A stretch of 27,037 nucleotides of DNA from Paulinella micropora (GCA_009731375.1 BJOX01000344.1:410626-437662), one strand, 5' to 3'; positions 1 to 23,722 are shown, counted from the stretch's first letter. Numbers and translations: made by a program. Notes: generated from the sequence alone by a model not told the origin.

Positions 1-74
1 GTGGCACCGACGGGAATCGAACTGGCGACAGGGCCCAGATGGTAGAACTTGACCACTGGGCTATCACGGTGTCC

Positions 75-75
<1 letters not shown>
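1..75 (-). repeat. tRNA-like / SINE-like fragment
   Basis: Read on the minus strand, this stretch holds a good RNA polymerase III A box (TAGCCCAGTGG, 63-53) followed by a good B box (GTTCGATTCCC, 22-12), with tRNA-like overall length. The D, anticodon and T stems do not fold properly and the acceptor stem pairs only in part, so a working tRNA is unlikely. A tRNA pseudogene or the head of a tRNA-derived SINE fits better. The element would continue past base 1, outside the window. On its 5' side it abuts the trinucleotide repeat. Confidence 0.4.
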
Positions 76-160
<85 letters not shown>

Positions 161-251
161 TGTAGTTGTAGTTGTAGTTGTAGTTGTAGTTGTAGTTGTA
201 GTCGTAGTTGTAGTTGTAGTAGTTGTAGTAGTTGTAGTAGTAGTAGTAGTG

Positions 252-332
<81 letters not shown>

Positions 333-333
333 T
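76..333. repeat. ATA/GTA trinucleotide microsatellite
   Basis: A run of ATA units changes to GTA units with GTT-GTA interruptions in the middle. It lies directly before the acceptor of the exon at 372, so it is probably the 3' part of an intron. The long poly-Val, poly-Ile and poly-Leu frames here are products of the repeat and not genes. Confidence 0.9.
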
Positions 334-371
334 TTTCACTCCACGGCTAGCGAATGCAATATGGTCTGCAG

Positions 372-536
372 GCCATGGAATACGAAACGCTGCTGGCGGA
401 GCTGATGGAGCTGCGTGAAAAAGGCCTGGACGACAGAAAGCTGGCCGACCATCTTATGAGAGCCCATGGCTTTGTTGATAACCAGGCCACAGCCATCGTG
501 GGCAATCTCAACGACAAGACTATTTTCCTGGATTAA
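372..536 (+). CDS. 3'-terminal exon of an unidentified gene
   Basis: A splice acceptor (tctgcag, ending at 371) is followed by a 54-codon open frame ending in TAA at 534-536. The predicted tail is hydrophilic and probably helical. It begins AMEYETLLAELMELREKG and ends NLNDKTIFLD. Balanced amino-acid use and the acceptor support real coding, in contrast to the repeats around it. The gene lies mostly left of the window, so the family cannot be named. An ATG within the exon (374) or just upstream (354) could also start a tiny ORF, but a terminal exon fits the context better. Confidence 0.55.
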   Translation, partial: AMEYETLLAELMELREKGLDDRKLADHLMRAHGFVDNQATAIVGNLNDKTIFLD

Positions 537-1128
537 CACTTTTTTTTCTTTAATACATCAATTTATAATATAAAATAGCTGTTTCGGACAGGTACAGAGA
601 TCAGAGATCGGATCGTTTGAGCTATGTCAGGTCACTCAATCAGTATCATGGCAACATATTCATAACTGCCAAGCTATCCCTAGTTACAGTAATTTACATG
701 GCAGGTCACGGGTGTACTGTCCCTGGTCCAGTTTACAAACTACTTTGAATACTTGATGCTGGACATTGACTTTACTTTCGACCTGCGCGTAAAGTGGCCT
801 CACCACGGACATTGAGGTTCAAGTGAACATATGTAGGTAGCATGTAAAAAAACGCAGTGAAATCGGGGCGCAAACTTATGATGCGAGGCTGCGTTTAAAC
901 TAAAATAGATTTTTTAACTTGACACTGTTTTTTCAAAGTTAATTTACTAATATTAATACAGATATTGAACTAGTTCCCACACAAAAAATCATATCAAAGT
1001 TATGTTATGGATTAATTACCGTGACACACTCAGTGACATCATTTAAAGACTCTGAGCCGGAATACGTTCTGTTTAAAAAAAAAAGTTCCTAGTCAGTTAT
1101 CTTAGTACCGTGTGACTCAATATCACTT
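537..1128. other. 3' flank / intergenic, no gene seen
   Basis: AT-rich sequence after the TAA of the preceding exon, with no open frame of note, RNA gene or clear repeat. It presumably holds the 3' UTR of the gene ending at 536. No canonical AATAAA is obvious close to the stop. Confidence 0.5.
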
Positions 1129-1505
1129 TTAATAATGTAAACGTCTATCTAACGACATGAAGAATGAGGAATCATAGCGGTATAATACCTGATAGTAAAT
1201 AAGGTCACGTAGAAGCCGGGACTCAGACTCTGCCTGACGGTCCGTACTCTCCAAGCCAAGATAACCGACAGACCGGGCCCTGAGGCTCCCATATTCCATT
1301 TCCTCCTCGAGGTATATTCCCACTGCGGCCATCGTCTCGAGGTGCCATTTAGCCGCGCCCCGGTCGCCGCGTATCGAGCCTACTGTTCTCAGAAACAGTC
1401 AGGCTTCGCCCGTCTTTGCCTGGCGAACCCTTCAAATTTCTCGTAAAGGGCTTTGACCCTTCCAGCTTCCGCCTTCAGCATCACTAACCCTTCCGGTGTT
1501 TCATT
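1129..1505 (-). pseudogene. minus-strand coding relic, frameshifted
   Basis: Two adjoining minus-strand frames look coding. The first (1505 down to a stop at 1389) reads through LVMLKAEAGRVKALYEKFEG. The second is open from just after that stop down to 1129, passes AAKWHLETMAAVGIYLEEE, and contains an ATG at 1332. They are offset by one frame near 1390-1400, as expected from a single indel in a once-continuous ORF. Composition is balanced and charged, unlike the repeats nearby. I do not recognise the family. A degraded transposable-element ORF or an exon pair of an unknown gene are both possible. Confidence 0.35.
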
Positions 1506-1833
1506 TCAAGTGACGTTGAGCATCATGGGGCCGCCGCGGCGTATCCCGGCTCAGTGCTAGCGAGCACACTGTGACGTAGACTAATTAATACTATTCACTG
1601 AATCATGGAAGTTATATAAGGTGTAAAGCAAGCTGTCAGTCAGTGAAGTTCAATTTCTGTTTCAACCGGATGGAGGCTGTAGTATTAATTTAAAACAGCA
1701 GTGTTATTATTAATATTGATATTCATACAACATTGCAAATCAGCCGATTTAAGGCCATATTATAACAAAATCAACTCATACAGTAGAAACAGGCAGCTGC
1801 AACAACGACAAAAATAACAAATCATAATTAACA
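1506..1833. other. unassigned sequence, nothing recognised
   Basis: Single-copy-looking sequence between the minus-strand relic and the ATC/AAC minisatellite. No ORF, RNA gene or repeat structure is supported. Confidence 0.4.
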
Positions 1834-2256
1834 ATCATGAATAATCATCAACAATCATCAACAATCATCAACAATCATCAACAAAGATCAACAATAATAA
1901 AGAATTATCATCAATCATCATCAATCATCAACAATCATCAACAGTCATCAACAATCATCAACAATATTAACCATCAACAACTATCAAGAATGGTCAACAA
2001 CCATCGACCATCATCAGTCACCAATCAATCATCAACAATCATCAACAATCATCAACAATCATCAACAATCATCAACTAATCATCAATAACCATCGACAAT
2101 CATCGACAATCATCAAGAATCATCAATAATCATCAACAATCATCAACAATCATCACCACTGGAAATCATCAACAATCATCACTCAACAATCAACAGTCAT
2201 CAACAATCATGAACAATCATGAACAATCATCAACAATCATCGTAAACCATCAATAT
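1834..2256. repeat. ATCATCAAC-type minisatellite
   Basis: Dense, imperfect array of ATC, AAC and AATC units (for example caacaatcatcaacaatc) over about 420 bp, followed directly by a T-rich tract and a gap. The 80-codon Asn/Ser/Gln frame within it is a by-product of the repeat. Confidence 0.9.
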
Positions 2257-2257
2257 T

Positions 2258-2301
2258 CATCTTTTTTTTCTTTCTTTTTTTTCTTTTTTTTTTCCTTTTT
2301 T

Positions 2302-2332
<31 letters not shown>

Positions 2333-2336
2333 CCTC
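2258..2336. repeat. T-rich tract ending at an assembly gap
   Basis: Nearly pure T with scattered C, running into ten Ns at 2337-2346. The gap size is probably nominal. Confidence 0.85.
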
Positions 2337-2500
2337 NNNNNNNNNNAATGAAGAAACTCAGTCACGTACTGTACTTAACGCATGAACTTCCGGGAGCCTG
2401 ACAATTAGAGACTGAGACACTGAGTCCGGATTTCAACCCTTCAACCGTCCTGGATAGACCCTACTACAAAGGGAGAGACGAGTTCTTGAGTGTAACACGG

Positions 2501-2572
2501 TTAGGCGCCCCCCATGGCCGCTTTGATGTCGACGGCCGGCTCGAGCAGTGCCGCCCTTGGCAGTGTGTGATC
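2501..2572 (-). CDS. candidate terminal exon, minus strand
   Basis: On the minus strand an AG acceptor (2574-2573) is followed by exactly 24 codons ending in TAA (2503-2501). The protein ends in LLEPAVDIKAAMGGA. The patch is GC-richer and more balanced than its surroundings. No family is recognised. It could be the last exon of the hypothetical minus-strand gene whose other candidate exons are at 3114-3193, 3774-3839 and 4492-4680. Chance ORF is a real alternative. Confidence 0.28.
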   Translation of the reverse strand, partial: DHTLPRAALLEPAVDIKAAMGGA

Positions 2573-2898
2573 CTCAGCAATAGCTCAGGTAGTTACGGAG
2601 AAGACTGCAAACTATGATCGAGCAAAATACGGTTTCAACGACAGACGTAGTCCATCACAAACATGCAAATTCATTTTAAAAGTAAGAAACAATCTGTGGT
2701 GTAAGTGTTGTATTAGAATAAGTTAAGGTTGCAAGGCAAGGTCGATCGGCAGGTCATTCGAAGCCCTTCCAGAACTCCCAGCGATGGCCTCGTGAGCATA
2801 ATTTTCCTTCCTCAGTACAAGCCGCCCACAAGACCTACCAACAAACCCCCACGACAAAATCCGTCATAATCCCCCGTAACTTATATTAACAACAACAT
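2573..2898. other. unassigned sequence, no firm feature
   Basis: No repeat and no ORF strong enough to call. A minus-strand frame around 2720-2805 ending in TAA looks weakly coding and could be another exon, but neither splice site is convincing. Confidence 0.3.
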
Positions 2899-2915
2899 TC
2901 TACTACTACTACTAC

Positions 2916-3010
<95 letters not shown>

Positions 3011-3011
3011 G
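2899..3011. repeat. (CTA)n microsatellite
   Basis: Nearly perfect CTA repeat of about 110 bp. Confidence 0.9.
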
Positions 3012-3059
3012 TGTGTTATTATGTGCGAGGTAGAGGAGGAAAAGGGGGTGGGGGGACGG

Positions 3060-3064
3060 GAGAG

Positions 3065-3112
<48 letters not shown>
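3060..3112. repeat. (GA)n microsatellite
   Basis: Near-perfect GA dinucleotide run directly abutting the candidate minus-strand exon at 3114-3193. Confidence 0.9.
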
Positions 3113-3113
<1 letters not shown>

Positions 3114-3114
<1 letters not shown>

Positions 3115-3193
3115 TCGTAGTCCTCGTCCACTTTGCGACACGCCTCCGACATGGTGGCATACACGTCTCCAGTGGTGAGATTCTTCACCGCTC
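3114..3193 (-). CDS. candidate internal exon, minus strand
   Basis: On the minus strand an acceptor (ctggcag, AG at 3195-3194) is followed by 80 nt and a GT donor (3113-3112). It encodes LTTGDVYATMSEACRKVDED with balanced composition. It enters in phase 1 and leaves in phase 0. Microsatellites flank it on both sides, as they flank the well-supported helicase exons further along. Family unknown. Confidence 0.38.
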
Positions 3194-3213
3194 CTGCCAG
3201 CCACCACGACAAC

Positions 3214-3313
3214 ATTAACAAGAACAAACAACAAAAACAACAGTAAACAACAACAACAACAACATCGACAACAACAACAACAACAACGACGACGACGACG
3301 ACGACAACAACAA

Positions 3314-3402
<89 letters not shown>

Positions 3403-3416
3403 TCAACAACAAGAGA
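3214..3416. repeat. CAA/CGA/CAG trinucleotide array
   Basis: About 200 bp of CAA units with blocks of CGA, CAG and ATC. Poly-Val and poly-Leu frames on the minus strand come from this repeat. Confidence 0.9.
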
Positions 3417-3429
3417 CACACGATGTACA

Positions 3430-3445
3430 TACATATAAATACATG

Positions 3446-3479
<34 letters not shown>

Positions 3480-3507
3480 TGTATGGAGAGAGAGAGAGAG
3501 AGAGAGG

Positions 3508-3562
<55 letters not shown>
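3430..3562. repeat. (TATG)n then (GA)n microsatellite
   Basis: A TATG tetranucleotide run to about 3484 passes directly into about 78 bp of GA repeat with two GGGA interruptions. Confidence 0.9.
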
Positions 3563-3566
<4 letters not shown>

Positions 3567-3773
3567 GGCAGACAGCGGGGGCGCAAGCAGGAGCTAAGGG
3601 AGGAGTGGCTGCAGGCAAGGAGAAATGTAGATAGAGCATGACTGGGAGAGAAAGTTGCAGCAGAAATTAATGCATCATAATTTGATGGAACGTAAGATAA
3701 CATAATATAATATAATAGAGCAGAATATATGTGCATAATATAACATGAGATAGCATAATTGAGGGCGACGAAC

Positions 3774-3839
3774 CGCGGTAGGTTTGTCTGTACACCACCA
3801 TCTCCGAGCCAGCAAACTATATGAGATGCACAGTGCAAC
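3774..3839 (-). CDS. candidate internal exon, minus strand
   Basis: Minus-strand acceptor (ctggcag, AG at 3841-3840) followed by 22 codons beginning VALCISYSLLARRWWCTDK and a GT donor at 3773-3772. Phase 0 on both sides. The segment is hydrophobic then basic. Weak support: a single short open block with plausible splice sites. No family is recognised. Confidence 0.25.
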
Positions 3840-3906
3840 CTGCCAGCACACGAAGAAAGGTTTAGCTGTGGTACAAATTAATACAATATGCTGTAACATA
3901 CGTTTT

Positions 3907-4225
3907 AGAACGTAATACAATAACATAACATAACATACGTAATGTAATGTAATGTAATATGATGTGTGCTGTAAGGTAAGGTAAGGTAATAGTAATGCGT
4001 AAGGTAATGTAATGTAAGGTAATGTAATGTCAGGCAAGGTAAGTAAGGTAGGTAAGGTAGGTAAGGTAAGGTAAGGTAAGGTAAATTAAATTACATTAGA
4101 TTACATTACATCACGTCCCCTTGATTTACCTAATATTACACTACCTATCCAATGCATTGTGATATAAGTGATGTAATGTAATGTACTGTAATGTAATGTA
4201 ATGTAATGTAATGTAATGTAACGTG
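3907..4225. repeat. pentanucleotide arrays (TAATG, GGTAA, TAACA)
   Basis: Blocks of TAACA (about 3921-3936), TAATG (about 3940-3958 and 4165-4221) and GGTAA (3974-4085) pentamers, separated by a less regular stretch. Confidence 0.85.
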
Positions 4226-4405
4226 AATTATCAATTTTATCATGATATTTATAACATCAAATGTGCTGTAATATAACATGGACAACATGGACTCAACATT
4301 CATACTGAACAGCAGGGTTTGGACAAAATGTGCACAGCCGCTGCATATGTAGCAGTGCTTCGCAGCGATTCAATCGAGACAGACTGAACCGAGACGTAAC
4401 ACAAT

Positions 4406-4529
4406 TATATGAGCTTATATGCGCACAAACTAAATTGCTGACAACAAAACAAAGGAATCAGTGACACTATATGAGCTTATATGCGCACAAACTAAATTGC
4501 TGACAACAAAACAAAGGAATCAGTGACAC
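4406..4529. repeat. perfect 62-bp tandem duplication
   Basis: Bases 4406-4467 are repeated exactly at 4468-4529. The unit is not simple-sequence (it includes gcgcacaaactaaattgctg), so this is a recent segmental tandem duplication. It overlaps the 3' end of the minus-strand ORF at 4492-4680. Confidence 0.95.
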
Positions 4530-4680
4530 TGTATTTAAAGAGTACAACGTTAAGACAGTACTTAAGACAGTGTCTTAGTCTTCTGACAACCCAGGGCGAC
4601 AGCTTGGACTTTTCAGGTTGGGTAAAGTCTAGCGAAATATAAACGTGTTTGGCGGTCCTGTTTGCGTCGTATAATGCCAT
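4492..4680 (-). CDS. candidate first exon of a divergent gene
   Basis: A minus-strand ATG at 4680 opens 62 codons, MALYDANRTAKHVYISLDF and onward, ending in TAG. Codon use looks normal and the start lies 71 bp from the proposed helicase ATG, a head-to-head arrangement. The real exon may end earlier at a GT donor after the SKLSPW codons (about 4591), which would put it in phase 0, the same as the candidate exon at 3774-3839. The last part overlaps the 62-bp tandem duplication. Family unknown. A chance ORF cannot be excluded. Confidence 0.35.
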   Translation of the reverse strand: MALYDANRTAKHVYISLDFTQPEKSKLSPWVVRRLRHCLKYCLNVVLFKYSVTDSFVLLSAI

Positions 4681-4751
4681 TTTATCCCTAGTGGCTGCCT
4701 TGTTTCATTTTTACCGGTACGCTGAAGAGTGCGTGTACGAGTGCGGGCGCA
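4681..4751. promoter_or_regulatory. possible shared promoter between divergent starts
   Basis: This 71-bp gap separates the minus-strand ATG (4680) from the proposed helicase ATG (4752). If both starts are right, it holds or adjoins a bidirectional promoter. No TATA element is evident. This is inferred from layout only. Confidence 0.2.
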
Positions 4752-18940
<14,189 letters not shown>

Positions 18941-19200
18941 ATTGGTAGCTACAATGTCGCTGCATTTCAGCAGAAATGTATAATTATTTAATTTTCTTTC
19001 CCTTCGAAGCTGGAAGAAAAAAACAAAGTACAAGAATGTGTTTCGCCCGGCCCGTTGTAGGCAAAAATTCATTTATGGTTTGCGCAATATGTGCTGCCCG
19101 TGTGTTCTTTGATACCACTTAACTAACTCTTCCATTCCATCTCTTCGTCTGCCCACTCAATCCTATGAGTGGCAAGTATTTTATTAAAACAGTGCTTGCG
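18941..19200 (+). terminator. helicase 3' UTR with possible poly(A) signal
   Basis: Follows the TAG at 18940. An ATTAAA at 19183-19188 is the best poly(A) signal candidate. No canonical AATAAA is seen nearer the stop. Confidence 0.3.
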
Positions 19201-21028
19201 TAACAGACTATGGGCAGGTTCACTCACATCATGGTAGAGGGTGTGGTGAATATCTCAACCTGAGTCTCTCTAGCACCGTCCCTGTCTTCCTGCAATCCTT
19301 TTCTCGCATCCAAACGCTTGAGTTCACTCCTTTCTGATTTTTCTCTCTGACAACAAATCTCAACGCTGAGACTGCTTCCAAGTCTGGGTAAGGAATGGAA
19401 ACGGTTCTCTGTGAGGTGCTTCCTGATCATTGGACATTAACTGGACCCTTTCTCCTCAGTTATTGTATGTCCACTATTATTTTAATGATGCGTTAGTAGT
19501 AGTCGTTACAGTTCAAGTAGTAATATTATTAGTTATTAATGCAGTCCCTTTTACTACTTGTTCTGGTACTGGTGGCACCAGCTTTTTGGCATTACCGTTT
19601 TTACCCATTTCAGTACGTTTCGTAGGTCAATTTCAGGACTAAGTACATATTTTTGACTTCGGTAGTTGAACTGGCGGGAATTGTTCGCGTTGTTAGTAAA
19701 TTCAGAGGCTTCGTGTGTGAAGTCTACGACCGGTAAGAGGGGGACGCCCAGGTTGCCTGTCACGACTCGACAAGTAGCATTGCGAAGGCCGTTGTCAATT
19801 GGGTTGTGAGCCTTGCGGGTGCGTTTCCTGTGCAGCTGATCGCAGACAATGACTTCCGCTAAAGGTGTGTGTGGTCTACCTTAAGTGACACCGTTCAGGA
19901 AAGTGCGCATTTCTGTGTTGCGTGCGGCCCGCAGCTGATCACTGCGGACATTCCCATGCTCTGCGGCTCTGCTTTTGTGCACAGTGAGGGGAAAGTGAGT
20001 TGTAGGCATCACCCCCCGGATAGCAGGTAAAAAGTATCTTTTCCTGGTGACAGGTGCACCAGCTTATTTTTCAGTATTATTTGTCCGGATTGGACCTGAT
20101 GCTATTTTATTCCTAGTCTGTTGCCGTTTTCCTTTTTGGCTTCACTGAGCTAATACAACGAGACATCATTCTCATTCTTGAGGACTGTGTTTGGTTGTAT
20201 TACTGACTTTTTTCGAGCTATCGTTGTGGGCATTACATTACATTTGGAGTCCACATCACTAGGGTGATTTCTTTCTGCTTTGCCACACATGCAACAGAGT
20301 GAATTTTCACTGACCTGTCTCACACGGGGACGTCAGACGAAAACAAATACTCCAACACAGCTCCCTCATAACTCTTTCACAAAACAAATAATTTGATTGG
20401 TCTCAAGCAGGTGTCTCGTACCCTCTAGCCCAATCAGTATCTGTGTGCTCACAAGGAGACATCAGATACAAACTCTCTGTCGTTCTTGCTGTTCTCACAC
20501 AGAGACCAAGAAGAAGGAGGTGGACAGAAGAGTGAAGGAACACACACAAAACACAAACAAGCATAGGGACAGGAGCACAACACTCTACCCTTCTAGTTTG
20601 TGCATTTATCTGCATTATCTCACACATACGTCAGAGTATTTTTGCAAATCTCTGATCGTTTTCTAAAGGTAGGTCTGAGAACCTATCCGACCGACTGTCA
20701 ACTTCTTAAGGAGAGCTTTTCTAGCTTCTCTATTACTATCTGTGTGTAGGTCCAAGTGCCTCATACTAGATACAATATAGAAAAGAAGGAGGAGAAAGTA
20801 ATCTGAGTAAGGAGAACAAGAAATCGGAGAAAGTCTCAAAGACTATTTTTCTCAAACAAAAACAAATATACAGACAGTGTTTCATAGAGGACAGTGAATC
20901 TTATCCTACCCTCTCTATTAGTTTCTCTCTTCACTAGTCAATCGACTGAAGGAGGAACAGAACACAAACGAACAAAAACCAAACATAGGAGCTGACACTG
21001 TCCTCCTGTTGATCACTACTACGACATC
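19201..21028 (+). other. 5' LTR and leader of the retrotransposon, boundaries undefined
   Basis: About 1.8 kb with no gene before gag. The 5' LTR must lie here if the element is complete, but the matching 3' LTR is outside the window, so its ends cannot be placed. The region from about 20400 on is likely the transcribed leader. A possible primer-binding site at 20398 is discussed among rejected items. Confidence 0.4.
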
Positions 21029-23722
21029 ATGTCGACAGAGACCGCCGAAGTGAGTGAATTCTCGGAGGCAGATCAAAGAAGAGAAGAAGAAGAAGCAGGA
21101 GGAGGAGGAGGAGGAAGAGGATTGAATGAAGGAGGAGGAGGAGGATTGAATGAAGGAGGAGGAGATGAAGGAGTAGGAGGAGGAGTAGAAGAGGGCTGGG
21201 ATGATGAAGGAAGATATGGAGGAGACGAAGATGAAGGAGGATTTGAACAAGAAGAGACGGGAGGAGGAGGAGCATATGGTAATCCCTTACCACCTGCCTA
21301 CACGGGAGGAGGAGGACGAAAAATGATCGACTTGATTCATAGTGATGGAGAGGAGATCACAGTGGAGGAACAACAGTGGGTGCAAGACCACTATGACCTC
21401 ACTAAAGAAGAGTTTGATAACAAGATGGGGGTAGAGAAGGATACCTATGTGTGGATCCCTCAGGATCAAAGAAGAGAGAAAAGTCGTGCTAAAAAGGATG
21501 TCTATATCCTATTATCAAACACAGCACAGCTCCTCGGCAAACTGGTCTCTGATCCAGAAGAGAGAAAGAAGATACAGCATATCAAGTTTGGGGACACACA
21601 CACCCACCTTGAATTACTCGATGCTATCTTTGGGGTGTACACTCAAACCCTGATTTGGGAACGTACATACGGCCCACGATGTGAGGGTTACCTCCAGTAC
21701 ACAAACCCAAGAGCAACGGCCAGATTCCTCGCGACTGGTCAGGAGGCAGTCGATGTAACAAAAATGAAGACCAATCTGGGTTCGAAAAACTCGAGTGGCA
21801 TATTTCATTTTTTTACAATGGAAATAAAGGCCTTGGAGGAGGGGAAGGCAGAGATGGAAAAAAGCATTAAGGCAGCAGGAGAAACTCATCCTGTGATTGA
21901 TGAGTTAGAGAAGACCGACAGAGTTCTGACCAAGATCAGACTGTTGATGGGTGCGTTACTGCACAAGGAGGCATGGAAGAGATGGATTCCTACCAAGGAT
22001 CACTCTGTCCTTAAATCACTTAGTAACGCACCACCGGTCGCCAACAAAGCAGGTGTTGACCAATATGTGGAGAAATATAATTTTCTCAGATCTGCTTCTG
22101 AATTGGTGGCCTTTATCACTCATGCTCAAAAGCTGGTGATATCTGAGAAGAAGAAGGCGAAAGAGAATGAGGAGTTCGAGAAGACGATGAGACTGGAAAG
22201 AATGAAAGCAAAAGTGAGTGGTGCAAAGACACACCCTCCGACATATTTGACCCCACCAGCTCCTGCCCCACCAGCCCCTGCACCCTCGGGCTCAACTACG
22301 GTGGTGGTCACAAACACGGAGAAGAAGGACAGACAGAACATCATAAATGCCTTCAAGGGGAAGAAAGGAGGAGTGGCAAGTCTCATGCTATATGCCAAGA
22401 CGAGCTCAGACAAAGACTCTGATGCTTCGCTTTTGAGCAAGCTCAAAGAGATCAATGCCTGCATGAAGGCTTTTCCTTGCGACGAAACGCAGGAATACGA
22501 GGCCCTTGTTACTGTTTTTGACCAATCTCTAGTCTCGGAGGGATTTGATCTGACACAGTACAAGTTTTTGAGAAAGAAGGAGGAGATTAAGAGAAACAAT
22601 GCAACAGGCCTAGACGCTCAGTGTGAACTGGCGGTGGCCACACTCATTTCATATTTTCAATCTCATGGATACCAGCATCTCTGCACTGGTACTCTCATAG
22701 GATTTGAAATCTTTGAGACAGTGGCGATGAGTTTGAGGAGTGCTGTTGGCTTGGCGGCGACCCTTACGGAGGTAGTTTCCTCCTATGGGCTATTCTATGG
22801 CCGCAAGTCGATCATCCTCTATTTCTTTTCGGCGTTACACACAGTTAACCCGAGTAAGCTTACTCAGCTCATACAACAATGCTCGACGTTTAGCTCAGTG
22901 AAGTCCAAGAACTTCCTCGAGACACACGTGTTCGAAAATACGGTTCAAAGCGTTGCTCCGTCAGCACTGTTTCAAGAAGTGATGAGTGCATGCTCAAACA
23001 TGGACTCGCTCACGGAGGCACATACGGCACAGGCAGGCGGTGTACCTGTTGGCGCACAAGCCACGTACACAAACAGAGTTGCCGGTTGGAAGAGACAGAG
23101 AGAGCCAGACCTGAAGACCGCATGTTGGAGGTGGTTCGCGGGCTTGCAGTGTAAGGCACAGATGGAGAACAGAGACTGCTCTTTCAATCATGATAGGCAG
23201 AACCCAACAGCAAGGGCAAATTTTCTGAGCAGGACGGAAGGCAAGGAACCGGGCCTTTTCAATATGCTTCAGATTGCCGCTGTGAACGAAGGTTGGTATG
23301 CCAATATGTGTGATGATGAGGAGTTACGAGAGGCAATCATTACCTACATGAAGAGGATGAAGGAGAAGAAGGAGGAAAGGGAGAGACAAAAGAACTTAAA
23401 GGCCTCTCAAAGAGGACGAGAAGGAGGAGCAGGAGCAGGAGGACGAGGAGGAGGAGGAGGAGGAGGAGGACGAGGAACATGGAGAGGAGCCTCGAGGTGG
23501 CAGGGAACCCCTCAGAGAGGAAGAGGAGGAGGTCGGGGATATACCCCTTATGGAGGGAGAGCTGTTCGAGCTCCAGCCCCCCCACCCAGAGGAGGAGGAG
23601 GCTCGTGGGCAAGCTCCAACCCAAATTTCGGTCGAGCTCAGGCCTACAACACTGCCTCGGAGACCGATACGTCATCCTACCCGGACACTACTCAAGGTAA
23701 TCGTTTCGAGGTGGTGGAATGA
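21029..23722 (+). CDS. gag: Gag-like polyprotein of a Ty3/gypsy-type element
   Basis: 897-codon ORF from ATG (context gacatcATGTCG) to TGA (23720-23722). The first about 90 residues are Gly/Glu-rich. A long, mostly helical middle presumably forms capsid. A charged helix near residues 370-395 is followed by a Pro/Ala-rich linker (TPPAPAPPAPAP). At residues 699-721 lies a Cys-x8-Cys-x8-Cys-x3-His motif (C699, C708, C717, H721), a CCCH-type arrangement and not the Cys-Cys-His-Cys knuckle usual in Gag. The tail from about residue 791 is RGG-rich and likely binds RNA. I call it Gag because protease and RT follow downstream in the expected order; the capsid fold itself is not evident by eye. Confidence 0.75.
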   Translation: MSTETAEVSEFSEADQRREEEEAGGGGGGRGLNEGGGGGLNEGGGDEGVGGGVEEGWDDEGRYGGDEDEGGFEQEETGGGGAYGNPLPPAYTGGGGRKMIDLIHSDGEEITVEEQQWVQDHYDLTKEEFDNKMGVEKDTYVWIPQDQRREKSRAKKDVYILLSNTAQLLGKLVSDPEERKKIQHIKFGDTHTHLELLDAIFGVYTQTLIWERTYGPRCEGYLQYTNPRATARFLATGQEAVDVTKMKTNLGSKNSSGIFHFFTMEIKALEEGKAEMEKSIKAAGETHPVIDELEKTDRVLTKIRLLMGALLHKEAWKRWIPTKDHSVLKSLSNAPPVANKAGVDQYVEKYNFLRSASELVAFITHAQKLVISEKKKAKENEEFEKTMRLERMKAKVSGAKTHPPTYLTPPAPAPPAPAPSGSTTVVVTNTEKKDRQNIINAFKGKKGGVASLMLYAKTSSDKDSDASLLSKLKEINACMKAFPCDETQEYEALVTVFDQSLVSEGFDLTQYKFLRKKEEIKRNNATGLDAQCELAVATLISYFQSHGYQHLCTGTLIGFEIFETVAMSLRSAVGLAATLTEVVSSYGLFYGRKSIILYFFSALHTVNPSKLTQLIQQCSTFSSVKSKNFLETHVFENTVQSVAPSALFQEVMSACSNMDSLTEAHTAQAGGVPVGAQATYTNRVAGWKRQREPDLKTACWRWFAGLQCKAQMENRDCSFNHDRQNPTARANFLSRTEGKEPGLFNMLQIAAVNEGWYANMCDDEELREAIITYMKRMKEKKEERERQKNLKASQRGREGGAGAGGRGGGGGGGGRGTWRGASRWQGTPQRGRGGGRGYTPYGGRAVRAPAPPPRGGGGSWASSNPNFGRAQAYNTASETDTSSYPDTTQGNRFEVVE

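Noticed and set aside
39-350. Open frames of poly-Val/Ile and poly-Leu on both strands
   Set aside because: Products of ATA/GTA repeats with no balanced sequence. The same applies to the Tyr/Ile/His/Thr, Arg/Glu, Ser/Leu and Lys/Phe frames across 3006-3838, 4939-6141, 7631-8625, 9177-9493, 11346-11685, 13031-13463 and 17101-18355.
1834-2256. CRISPR-like spacing in the ATC/AAC repeats
   Set aside because: No constant repeat with unique spacers. It is an imperfect minisatellite in a eukaryotic genome.
3563-3639. Plus-strand coding-like patch GRQRGRKQELREEWLQARRN
   Set aside because: Charged and open to a stop, but it follows a GA repeat with no pyrimidine tract or convincing acceptor, and the frame is largely an extension of the Arg/Glu repeat reading.
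20398-20415. Possible tRNA primer-binding site (tggtctcaagcaggtgtc)
   Set aside because: It begins TGG and its layout partly fits the complement of a tRNA acceptor and T arm, but the T-stem does not pair well, no CA-ending LTR lies directly before it, and without the 3' LTR it cannot be confirmed.
20397-20666. 89-codon ORF upstream of gag
   Set aside because: Lies in the probable leader/LTR region, has no recognisable domain and no coding-like pattern; likely chance.
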